In this document: positions 1 to 5,318 of the stretch, one piece after another
Position numbering within the stretch: position 1 is the stretch's first letter
How the letters are laid out: each line of letters opens with the position of its first letter
Origin: Lentisphaerota bacterium
GTDB lineage: Bacteria > Verrucomicrobiota > Lentisphaeria > Oligosphaerales > Oligosphaeraceae
Assembly (NCBI GenBank): GCA_012800625.1
Contig: JAAZIY010000126.1
Coordinates: forward strand, 1 to 9,911
Direction of reading: 5' to 3'
Length of the DNA: 9,911 nt
Program-made: the position numbers and the translations under genes
The notes under the pieces: generated by a model
What the model was told of the DNA's origin: nothing
Database searches by the model: none
Seen by the model: only the letters and a program-made list of their open reading frames with translations

Positions 1-69
1 AGACACACTAAGACACACTAAGACACACTAAGACACACTAAGACACACTAAGACACACTAAGACGCACT
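1..69 (+). repeat. Tandem decamer array (AGACACACTA x6 plus partial unit), cut by window edge
   Basis: Six perfect tandem copies of the 10-mer AGACACACTA fill 1-60, followed by a degenerate partial copy (AGACGCACT) at 61-69. It starts at the window edge, so its true length and first unit are unknown. It lies 12 bases beyond the miaA stop codon, in the region 3' of that gene. In register with the other blocks the unit is ACACACTAAG. It is the most homogeneous block of the repeat family in the window, which suggests recent expansion or conversion. Confidence 0.97.
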
Positions 70-81
70 TTGCTGTGCAAG

Positions 82-1020
82 TCATTCACTGGTCAGTTTA
101 ATGGCCATTTCCGGGTTTGCCTCATCGAGCCAATGTATGGTTTTTCCTTCTTTCTGCATTTTTCGGAACCAGGTATCCTGTCGTTTGCAGAACTGTCGGA
201 TTTGGGCCAGGAGCTTCAGGCGCATTTCTTCGAGGCTGCTTATTCCTTGCAGGTATTCGGCGATGCAGCGATATTCCAGTCCCAGCCAATGCAGGTCTTG
301 CCAAGACATGCCGTCCTGCTGCAGTTTGCGCACTTCTTCAATCATGCCCTGTTGCAGGCGCTGGTCCAATCTTATTTCTATGCGTTGGTGGCACACTTCT
401 CTGGGGTAGCGCGGCGCCAGTATGAGGCAATTATCCAGGGCGCAATAAGCCTGGGTGTTTTCGCCGCTGCGCGCGATTTCCAGTGCTCGGATAACGCGTC
501 TGGGCTGAGTCAGGTCGCTGCGCGCAAAAAGCTCGGGGCTGGCTTCCTGGCGCAGCATTTCGATGAGTTCGGGCAGGCTTGCATTTTGCCAGGTCTGGCG
601 CAATTCCGGGTCGGGTCCTTCTCCGGGCATTTGATAGCCGTCCAGCAATGCTTGCAGATACAGCGTCGAGCCTCCGGCCAGGATTGGCAGTCTGCCTTTT
701 TGCCGCACTTCGAGTATGCTTTGGCGTGCCAGCTGCAGGAATTTGAAGAGGTGGAATTTTTCGCCAGGCTCGACGATGTCGATGAGATGCACCGGCACGC
801 GTTGCTCTCCAGTGCCGTATTCTTCCAAGTCTTTGCCGGTACCCAGGTCCAGTTTCTTATAGACTTGGCGGGAGTCCACACTGATGATTTCGCCGTTAAA
901 ATGCCTGGCCAGCTGCACTGCCAGTCTGGTTTTACCCGAGGCGGTCACTCCGGTGACCGCCAGGCAGGCGCATTTGCTCAGCTCATCGTTATTTGATTTT
1001 CGCTTGTTTGTTATAGTCAT
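82..1020 (-). CDS. miaA: tRNA dimethylallyltransferase (MiaA)
   Basis: MiaA transfers a dimethylallyl group from DMAPP to N6 of A37 in tRNAs reading U-starting codons, in the cytoplasm; the i6A base can then be methylthiolated. The 312-residue protein has the family's usual length. It shows a P-loop GVTASGKT at residues 24-31, the DSRQVYKKLDLGTGK segment at 49-63 (the D-S/T-Q element that contacts tRNA and positions the prenyl donor), GGSTLYLQALLDG at 116-128, PRRVIRALEI at 173-182, LGLEYR at 246-251 and a basic QFCKRQDTWFR near 276-286. GTGKDLEEYG replaces the more common GTAKP, marking a recognisable sub-branch. The ATG at 1018-1020 is the only in-frame methionine before the P-loop; no strong Shine-Dalgarno is visible. 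It is the last gene of the folP-cdaA-cdaR-miaA run, 51 bases after cdaR with a two-unit repeat in the gap, so it is probably co-transcribed. Confidence 0.93.
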   Translation of the reverse strand: MTITNKRKSNNDELSKCACLAVTGVTASGKTRLAVQLARHFNGEIISVDSRQVYKKLDLGTGKDLEEYGTGEQRVPVHLIDIVEPGEKFHLFKFLQLARQSILEVRQKGRLPILAGGSTLYLQALLDGYQMPGEGPDPELRQTWQNASLPELIEMLRQEASPELFARSDLTQPRRVIRALEIARSGENTQAYCALDNCLILAPRYPREVCHQRIEIRLDQRLQQGMIEEVRKLQQDGMSWQDLHWLGLEYRCIAEYLQGISSLEEMRLKLLAQIRQFCKRQDTWFRKMQKEGKTIHWLDEANPEMAIKLTSE

Positions 1021-1040
1021 GGAAGCATTGCGGAGTTATG

Positions 1041-1060
1041 GGACACGAAGACACACGAAG
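1041..1060 (+). repeat. Two-unit copy of the decamer repeat in the cdaR-miaA gap
   Basis: GGACACGAAG at 1041-1050 and ACACACGAAG at 1051-1060 form the shortest block in the window. It keeps the family grammar: a GGACAC first unit, then an ACACAC unit. Both units carry G instead of T before AAG, so neither contains the TAA seen in other copies. The block fills nearly half of the 51-base gap between cdaR and miaA and is antisense to both genes. Confidence 0.85.
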
Positions 1061-1071
1061 ATTTTCTTTTT

Positions 1072-2190
1072 TTACTGTGCGGCTTCTGGGGTCTTGACGG
1101 GGTTGTTTTTCTCCTGCGCGCTGTTATCTTCGGGTGTGTTTTCGCTGTCTTTGGCATTTACCAGGCTGACCTCGCATATTGATGGTTCTATGTAATCGGC
1201 TTTGAGGTCGCTGCCCAGTCCGATGATATTCACCTCGGCGCGGTAGACTCCTGGCGAGTTAAAGCTGCTCAAGTCCAGTACTGCCTTCAGCCTGCTCTGG
1301 TCTAGGCTTTCGAAGGCGATGATTTGTCCTCTTATGACGGTTTCGACGCTGCCGGGCAGTTCATTTTGCAGGTTAAGTCCGCTGTTTGGCCTAATCACCA
1401 GGCTCAGGGGTATTTTAGGCAATTTCCAGCTCGAGATGCTTTTCGTGTCGGTGACCTGCACATCGACATCTACGCTATCAAAGTTCAGCTGCATAGTACT
1501 GCTGTCTGGGCTAAAGACATTCAGCGTGGTGCTGAAGTCCGAGCCGATGTTTTCGTTGAGCAGCAGTGTCTCGGTATCGACGACGAGCAGCGAGTTGACC
1601 TGCGAGGCCGGGCCGGTGACTTTTACCCGGCTGGGGCTGAGCTTGAGCTTGTAGGTGAAGCCGGGCCGCAGCCTGCCCTGCACCGGCACATTCAGGTCCT
1701 TAAACTGGGTGTCTATGTTTTCCCATTTAATGGGTATGGCCTTGGGGCTGAAGGAGATGACCTTCACGCCGGCGGGTTTTTTCTCGATATCCTCGTCGCT
1801 GAGCGTCACCAGGTAGCTGTTAGGCTCGCCCTGCGCCAGGGTACTCTCGCGGGTTTTGGCCTCGGCGGGGTCGATGACGATGCGGAAGTCGTTGGCGCTG
1901 AAGGCGCGGTTGCGCGCCGAGAGGTCTATGGCCAGCCGCAGTTTGATGTCGCCAAATTCTTGGCCGGAGGGCACATAGAGGTCCTTTGAGCTGCTGTTCA
2001 GCTCGATTTCCTTGATGGTGATGGTTTCGCGGCTGGCCAGATTGTCTGGCAGCACTACCTTGGCGATAAAATACCAGCAGAGCAGACCCAGAGCCAAGGC
2101 CACCGATTTGCGCCAAATATCGTTCCTCAGCCAGGTCCAGGCGGCGAAACCCAGGTCGTGAAGCTTGTTTTTGAGATGAGACAGATACAT
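1072..2190 (-). CDS. cdaR: YbbR-domain protein, likely CdaA regulator CdaR
   Basis: This is a membrane-anchored extracytoplasmic protein with YbbR repeats; in Firmicutes the equivalent protein (CdaR/YbbR) binds CdaA and tunes its c-di-AMP output. The 372-residue product begins with a short cytoplasmic stretch and one hydrophobic helix at about 28-47 (SVALALGLLCWYFIAKVV). Three YbbR-like beta modules follow, at roughly 57-155, 166-247 and 257-345. The second has the typical pattern of a V-P-V strand, a PGF turn, then VTGPASQVNSL around 191-201. The C-terminal 25 residues are polar and low-complexity. The ATG at 2188-2190 is followed directly by the anchor region, but no good ribosome site is seen. 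It lies 120 bases after cdaA, with a composite repeat in between. The assignment rests on domain pattern plus adjacency to cdaA; the number of YbbR modules is my estimate. Confidence 0.86.
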   Translation of the reverse strand: MYLSHLKNKLHDLGFAAWTWLRNDIWRKSVALALGLLCWYFIAKVVLPDNLASRETITIKEIELNSSSKDLYVPSGQEFGDIKLRLAIDLSARNRAFSANDFRIVIDPAEAKTRESTLAQGEPNSYLVTLSDEDIEKKPAGVKVISFSPKAIPIKWENIDTQFKDLNVPVQGRLRPGFTYKLKLSPSRVKVTGPASQVNSLLVVDTETLLLNENIGSDFSTTLNVFSPDSSTMQLNFDSVDVDVQVTDTKSISSWKLPKIPLSLVIRPNSGLNLQNELPGSVETVIRGQIIAFESLDQSRLKAVLDLSSFNSPGVYRAEVNIIGLGSDLKADYIEPSICEVSLVNAKDSENTPEDNSAQEKNNPVKTPEAAQ

Positions 2191-2205
2191 GGTTAGACGA
2201 AGCGA

Positions 2206-2275
2206 CTTGTGTGTCTTAGTGTGACTTTGTGTGTCTTGGTGTCCAAAATTCCGCCAGGGCAGCTTTTTGGACCTG
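2206..2275 (-). repeat. Composite repeat, copy A, in the cdaA-cdaR gap
   Basis: Read on the minus strand, a leader starting near 2275 contains GTCCAAAAAGCTGCCCTGG, runs into TTTTGGAC, and is followed by units GGACACCAAG, ACACACAAAG, TCACACTAAG and a partial ACACACAAG ending at 2206. GTCCAAAA at 2241-2248 and TTTTGGAC at 2265-2272 are perfect 8-bp inverted arms around a 16-base loop. The leader aligns without gaps to the copies at 3292-3341 and 6375-6432. This copy points the same way as the surrounding genes. Confidence 0.85.
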
Positions 2276-2310
2276 GTCAGTTCGAGTGTGCAGGTCTTGC
2301 GCTCGGGCGG

Positions 2311-3252
2311 TTATTTTTTGGCCGAGTTTTTCCAGTTTTGGCTTTTGTTCAGCAGTCTTTTCCAGAGGCCTTCGCGTTTTTTGTTTTTCTTTCGCGGCTT
2401 GTCTTTTTCGCTGTTTTCCTTTACTCCCAGCCGATTGCAGAGCACATTGCGGAAGTGCCTGGGGTTTTCCATGACTTCTAGTCTTCCCGGCACGGTGGTG
2501 ACGCTGACATTTCCGGTTTCCTCGGAGACCACGATGACGGTGATGTCCGGCACCAGTTCGGAGAGGCCTATGGCGGCATTGTGCCTGGTGTGTATGGGGC
2601 GGTTTTCGAGATGTGTGGCGGCGGGGAATTGACAGGCGGCGGCGACAATTTCGCCGTTTCGGATAATGACACCGCCGTCATGCAACGGTGTGCCTTTGTA
2701 GAAGATGGTCTGCAGCGTGAGGCTGCTCAGGCGGGCCTCGACCCTGACGCCTTTTTCGATATACTCATTCAGGCGCGGCGCATTTTCTATGGCGATAAGC
2801 GCACCGGTGTTATAGCGCACGTTTTTGCCTTTGCCGCGCGTGCCCGTCTCGCTGCTTTTGGGCCATACCCAGTGTGGTTGCGCCGTGAAAGCGCAGCTGC
2901 AGTCGATAAGCTCGTCGATCATGGCCAGCAGCCGGCGTTGTTTATTGGCGCTGGTAATGCGCCTGAAGGTGCGAAAGCGCTGTTTGCCCAGAAAGGCCAG
3001 TATGCGGCGTATGTCATCCTTGAAGACCACGATAAGGAAGACGGGCATCAGGGCCAGCATGCGCTCAATCAGCCAGTGCAGCACTTGCAGATTCAAACGG
3101 TAGGTGAAGAAATACAGGGCCGGAAAGAGAATAATCAACACACCGAGCATCAGGATACTGGGCGTGCCCTTCAGAAAACGCAGTATCCAATAGAAAACCA
3201 CGGTTAATATGGCGACCTGAAAAAGATTGCCCAAGATCATTAATGCTGACAT
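2311..3252 (-). CDS. cdaA: Diadenylate cyclase CdaA (membrane DisA_N/DAC protein) with altered RHR motif
   Basis: CdaA condenses two ATP into the second messenger c-di-AMP at the cytoplasmic membrane. The 313-residue product has three hydrophobic segments at about 8-25, 33-50 and 66-77, then a DAC domain from about 105 to 255. Visible DAC elements are TGALIAIEN (149-157), PLHDGGVIIRNGEIVAAACQFP (189-210), TRHNAAIGLSE (222-232) and IVVSEETGNVSV (240-251). The aspartate of the DGA motif is kept (D192), but the motif reads DGG, and the usual RHR reads RHN (223-225). About 25-30 residues (roughly 118-147, Gly/Lys/Ser/Trp-containing) separate the linker helix from TGALIAIE, where most homologues have only a short turn. 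A lysine/arginine-rich tail covers 281-313. The ATG at 3250-3252 is used; a second Met four codons later is possible, and neither has a clear Shine-Dalgarno. Neighbours folP upstream and cdaR downstream match known cdaA loci. Family identity is firm; full activity is not certain because of the RHN change. Confidence 0.93.
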   Translation of the reverse strand: MSALMILGNLFQVAILTVVFYWILRFLKGTPSILMLGVLIILFPALYFFTYRLNLQVLHWLIERMLALMPVFLIVVFKDDIRRILAFLGKQRFRTFRRITSANKQRRLLAMIDELIDCSCAFTAQPHWVWPKSSETGTRGKGKNVRYNTGALIAIENAPRLNEYIEKGVRVEARLSSLTLQTIFYKGTPLHDGGVIIRNGEIVAAACQFPAATHLENRPIHTRHNAAIGLSELVPDITVIVVSEETGNVSVTTVPGRLEVMENPRHFRNVLCNRLGVKENSEKDKPRKKNKKREGLWKRLLNKSQNWKNSAKK

Positions 3253-3291
3253 TTTGGCAGGGGGTAATGGGGAGTTTTAACTAGGTAGAGC

Positions 3292-3341
3292 GTGCCGAAA
3301 AAGATGGCCTGGCTGGGTTTTGGACACTAAGACGCACTAAG
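3292..3341 (+). repeat. Composite repeat, copy C, in the folP-cdaA gap
   Basis: The leader begins at GTGCCGAAAAAGATGGCCTGG (3292-3312) and runs to TTTTGGAC, followed by two units, GGACACTAAG (3322-3331) and ACGCACTAAG (3332-3341). From AAAAAG to GGAC the spacing is 22 bases, the same as in the copies at 2206-2275 and 6375-6432. Shared positions include AAAAAG, TG, CCTGGC and TTTTGGACAC. This copy is antisense to the folP-cdaA transcript. The leader has G where copy A has A, so the inverted arm is imperfect here. Confidence 0.8.
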
Positions 3342-3348
3342 GACTGCT

Positions 3349-4197
3349 CTAGAGGGCCTCGCGGATTGCCTTTGCCACCAGGATTGCCTGTTTGCTTTCG
3401 GCCACCTGGTGTACGCGCAGGATGTCGCAGCTGCCCTGGTAGGCGGCGATGGCCGCGGTTGCCAGGCTGCCGGGCAGCCTGGCCTGCGGCAGCTGCTCGC
3501 CGCAAATCCTGCCTATATAGGATTTGTTGGAGACACCCAGCAGCACTGGCAGGCCGCGGCGGCGCAGCTGCCCCAGATGCTTGAGCAAGGAGAGGTTCTG
3601 CGACTGGGTCTTGCCAAAGCATATGCCGGGGTCCAGCACAAAGTATTCGGCGGAAAGCCCGGTTTGGCGCCGCGCCCAGTCCAGGCGCTCCTGCAGAAAA
3701 TCGAAGACCTGCAGGAAGGCCTCGTCCTCCGGCGGCAGTTGCTTGTTGTGCATGATGATGCAGCCGGCCTGAAAACGGCGCAGCAGCTCCGGCATGGCCG
3801 GGTCGCTCAGGGCGCTGACGTCGTTGACGATGCTGGCCCCGGCCTGCAAGGCGGCCTCGGCCACCTGGGCTTTGCTGCTGTCTATGCTGATGGGCAGACG
3901 GCTGCGCTGCGACAGCGCGGCGATCACCGGGATAACGCGGCGCAGCTCAAGCTCCGGGTCAACAGCGGCATGTCCTGGGCGAGTAGACTCGCCGCCCAGG
4001 TCCAGGAAGTCAGCTCCTTGTTTTTCGAGCAGCTCGGCCTGTTGCAGAGCCGACTCGAGGCTGTTATATCTGCCGCCGTCATAAAACGAGTCCGGCGTCA
4101 GGTTGATGATGCCCATGAGTTTGGGAAAGCCGTTAAGCGTCATGCACTGCCGGCCAAACCTGAAGTTGAAAAGCGGCCCTGTACTAGAGTCAGGCAT
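3349..4197 (-). CDS. folP: Dihydropteroate synthase (FolP)
   Basis: FolP joins p-aminobenzoate to 6-hydroxymethyl-dihydropterin pyrophosphate in cytoplasmic folate synthesis. The 282-residue TIM-barrel protein shows the family signatures in order: MGIINLTPDSFYDGG (28-42), DLGGESTRPG (66-75), SIDSSK (104-109), SIVNDVSAL (122-130), CIIMHNK (146-152), VLDPGICFGKT (187-197), GVSNKSYIG (221-229) and RVHQV (261-265). The usual SRK loop reads SNK: the pterin-binding lysine is present but the arginine before it is Asn. The frame stays open to an ATG at 4278, but those 27 extra residues are encoded mostly by the decamer repeat. I therefore start at the ATG 4195-4197, which has AAGGA ten bases upstream and gives the normal family length; an ATG at 4143 is the next alternative. 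It is the first gene of the minus-strand set, 96 bases before cdaA, an adjacency seen in many bacteria. Confidence 0.94.
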   Translation of the reverse strand: MPDSSTGPLFNFRFGRQCMTLNGFPKLMGIINLTPDSFYDGGRYNSLESALQQAELLEKQGADFLDLGGESTRPGHAAVDPELELRRVIPVIAALSQRSRLPISIDSSKAQVAEAALQAGASIVNDVSALSDPAMPELLRRFQAGCIIMHNKQLPPEDEAFLQVFDFLQERLDWARRQTGLSAEYFVLDPGICFGKTQSQNLSLLKHLGQLRRRGLPVLLGVSNKSYIGRICGEQLPQARLPGSLATAAIAAYQGSCDILRVHQVAESKQAILVAKAIREAL

Positions 4198-4207
4198 CCT
4201 GATAATA

Positions 4208-4212
4208 TCCTT
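4208..4212 (-). promoter_or_regulatory. folP: Shine-Dalgarno supporting the folP start at 4197
   Basis: On the minus strand AAGGA lies ten bases before the ATG at 4195-4197. No comparable site precedes the ATG at 4278, which lies inside the repeat. The site therefore favours the shorter protein. Confidence 0.5.
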
Positions 4213-4244
4213 AACAAGAAGAAAAAAGCAAACCCAGGGAGGGT

Positions 4245-4294
4245 GGACACGAAGACACACTAAGACACACCAAGTCACACTAAGTCACACTAAG
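4245..4294 (+). repeat. Five-unit decamer block in the folP 5' region
   Basis: Five contiguous units, GGACACGAAG, ACACACTAAG, ACACACCAAG, TCACACTAAG and TCACACTAAG, occupy exactly 50 bp. The upstream flank (AAAAAAG at 4222-4228, then an A/G-rich stretch) resembles the composite leader only loosely and is about two bases shorter. The block lies between the proposed folP promoter and the folP start, so it would be transcribed as part of the mRNA leader in the CTTAGTGTG orientation. Confidence 0.92.
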
Positions 4295-4499
4295 TCTTTC
4301 TTATTTAGCGTAAATCTAAAATACCACATTTCGGCGTCAATTGCAATTGCTCTTGGCGCTTAGTTCCCAAAAAAGGCAAGAGCGAGTTATATTGACTCTT
4401 TGCGGCGCTTCGTTGTGCGGCTGCAGGTCAGGCGGTTTTCCTGGGTAATTATATGAAACGGCATTATATTATAAACGGGGCACTTAGTCACCGGATTTT
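4295..4499. promoter_or_regulatory. Divergent intergenic control region
   Basis: No gene is supported in these 205 bases between the two divergent gene sets. The region is more AT-rich than its flanks. It holds a perfect 12-bp palindrome CAATTGCAATTG (4338-4349), an inverted repeat GCTCTTG (4349-4355) / CAAGAGC (4377-4383) with a 21-base spacer, and a direct repeat ATTATAT at 4448-4454 and 4463-4469. TATATT and TATTAT hexamers at 4465-4472 could serve as the -10 for the plus-strand operon, but I find no convincing -35 upstream of them. Both transcripts most likely start here. Confidence 0.55.
4313..4340 (-). promoter_or_regulatory. Candidate sigma70-type promoter for folP-cdaA-cdaR-miaA
   Basis: Read on the minus strand, TTGACG (4335-4340) is followed after 16 bases by TAGATT (4313-4318). 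The -35 matches five of six consensus bases and the -10 four of six. Transcription would begin near 4305, giving a leader of about 108 bases that contains the five-unit repeat. The -35 overlaps a 12-bp palindrome. This is inference from consensus only. Confidence 0.4.
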
Positions 4500-4523
4500 A
4501 TGAGCGCAAAGGTATACTATCGC

Positions 4524-4976
4524 ATGAAAATCTCCGAGTTGTTAAAACCATCTTTAATAAAAATGTCGCTAGATTCGGACAATAAGCAGGAGCTTTTTCC
4601 CGAGCTGGTTCAGCTTTTTGTTTCCGAGGGTCTGATCAAGGATCGCGGCATGGCGCTGCAGGTGCTTGAGGATCGCGAGGCCAAGATGTCTACCGGCATT
4701 TCCAACGGGTTGGGGCTGCCTCACGGCAGGCTGCCCGAGGCGCGCAAGACCCTGCTGGCCCTGGGGCTTTCCAAGGAGGGCATCGAGTACGACTCCTTGG
4801 ACGGCGAGCTGGTGTATGTGGTTATCTGTATCTTTGCCGAGCTGGAGAACCCGGGCCACCATGTGCGTGTGCTGGCCGAAATCTCCAGGCTCTTTTCCCT
4901 GCCCGGCTTTATGGAGCGCCTGCAAGACGCGCGCAGCGCCGAAGAGGTACTTAATATAATCCGCAGCGAGGAGTAG
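4524..4976 (+). CDS. Stand-alone PTS EIIA (PtsN/fructose-type) domain protein
   Basis: This is a phospho-acceptor domain of the PTS_EIIA type 2 family, which includes mannitol/fructose EIIA and the regulatory EIIA-Ntr (PtsN). The 150-residue protein starts MKISELLKP, the typical PtsN-like opening, and carries VLEDREAKMSTGISNGLGLPHGR at 48-69; H67 in LPHGR is the expected phosphorylation site. The second conserved histidine region is GHHVRVLAEISRLF (111-124). No EIIB, EIIC, HPr or EI gene adjoins it, so a regulatory rather than sugar-transport role is likely. An in-frame ATG at 4500 would add eight residues; I prefer 4524 because it matches the family N-terminus and has AAAGG about 12 bases upstream, but 4500 cannot be excluded. 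It is the first gene of the ATPase operon, only two bases before the next one, which implies co-expression with the ion pump. Confidence 0.88.
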   Translation: MKISELLKPSLIKMSLDSDNKQELFPELVQLFVSEGLIKDRGMALQVLEDREAKMSTGISNGLGLPHGRLPEARKTLLALGLSKEGIEYDSLDGELVYVVICIFAELENPGHHVRVLAEISRLFSLPGFMERLQDARSAEEVLNIIRSEE

Positions 4977-4978
4977 GC

Positions 4979-5293
4979 ATGGATGATCTTCTGCAAAGAA
5001 TGCTGGCCATAGACCAGGAGGCCGAGAAGCTTATCCAGGCGGCCGAGGCCGAGGCCGCCGGCATGGCCGAGGCGCTGCGCCTCGAGATCAATGTCGAGCG
5101 CGAGAAGGCGCAGGCGGCGCTGGTCAGCGAGTCGGACCGCATCTATCACGAGGCCGTCGCCAAGAGCAAGGCCACTGTGGAGCAGGAGCTGGAGCAGGCC
5201 ACCGCGCAGTTGCAAGGCGAGCAAGAGGCTTTTGCCGCCCGTATTCGACAATTGCAGCCCAGGCTGCTGCGAGCACTATTATCCGGCTCCTGA
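4979..5293 (+). CDS. Probable A/V-type ATPase peripheral-stalk subunit G/H (coiled coil)
   Basis: This is a 104-residue, nearly all-helical, charged protein with no hydrophobic segment. Residues 1-90 form an Ala/Glu/Lys-rich coiled coil (AEKLIQAAEAEAAGMAEALR near 15-34). That is the size and composition of the small stalk subunit (G in eukaryotes and Thermus, H in archaea), which pairs with subunit E to hold the catalytic head against rotation. Similarity to a defined motif is weak, as is usual for this subunit; the call rests on coiled-coil character, length and position. It starts two bases after the EIIA stop, with GAGGAG (4968-4973) five bases upstream inside the EIIA gene, so the two are probably translationally coupled. 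The next gene follows after 25 bases. Confidence 0.76.
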   Translation: MDDLLQRMLAIDQEAEKLIQAAEAEAAGMAEALRLEINVEREKAQAALVSESDRIYHEAVAKSKATVEQELEQATAQLQGEQEAFAARIRQLQPRLLRALLSGS

Positions 5294-5318
5294 TTTTCAC
5301 GTTTCAAACAGTTAAGCG

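Noticed and set aside
1..69. CRISPR array
   Set aside because: The 10-bp units are contiguous, with no unique spacers, and no cas gene is present.
70..996. 308-codon open frame on the plus strand opposite miaA
   Set aside because: It starts in the repeat tail and shows no family motif, while the minus strand carries a complete MiaA with P-loop.
2241..2272. Rho-independent terminator after cdaA
   Set aside because: The arms are 8 bp and AT-rich with a 16-base loop, and no T-run follows on the minus strand, so terminator function is not supported.
2581..3207. 208-codon open frame opposite cdaA
   Set aside because: It has no recognisable motif and overlaps a firm diadenylate cyclase on the other strand.
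3409..4263. 284-codon open frame on the plus strand opposite folP
   Set aside because: It is a shadow of GC-rich coding DNA: Ala/Gln/Gly-rich with no domain. All DHPS signatures are on the minus strand.
4392..4397. TTGACT as -35 of the ATPase operon promoter
   Set aside because: The bases 16-18 downstream are GC-rich and give no -10-like hexamer.
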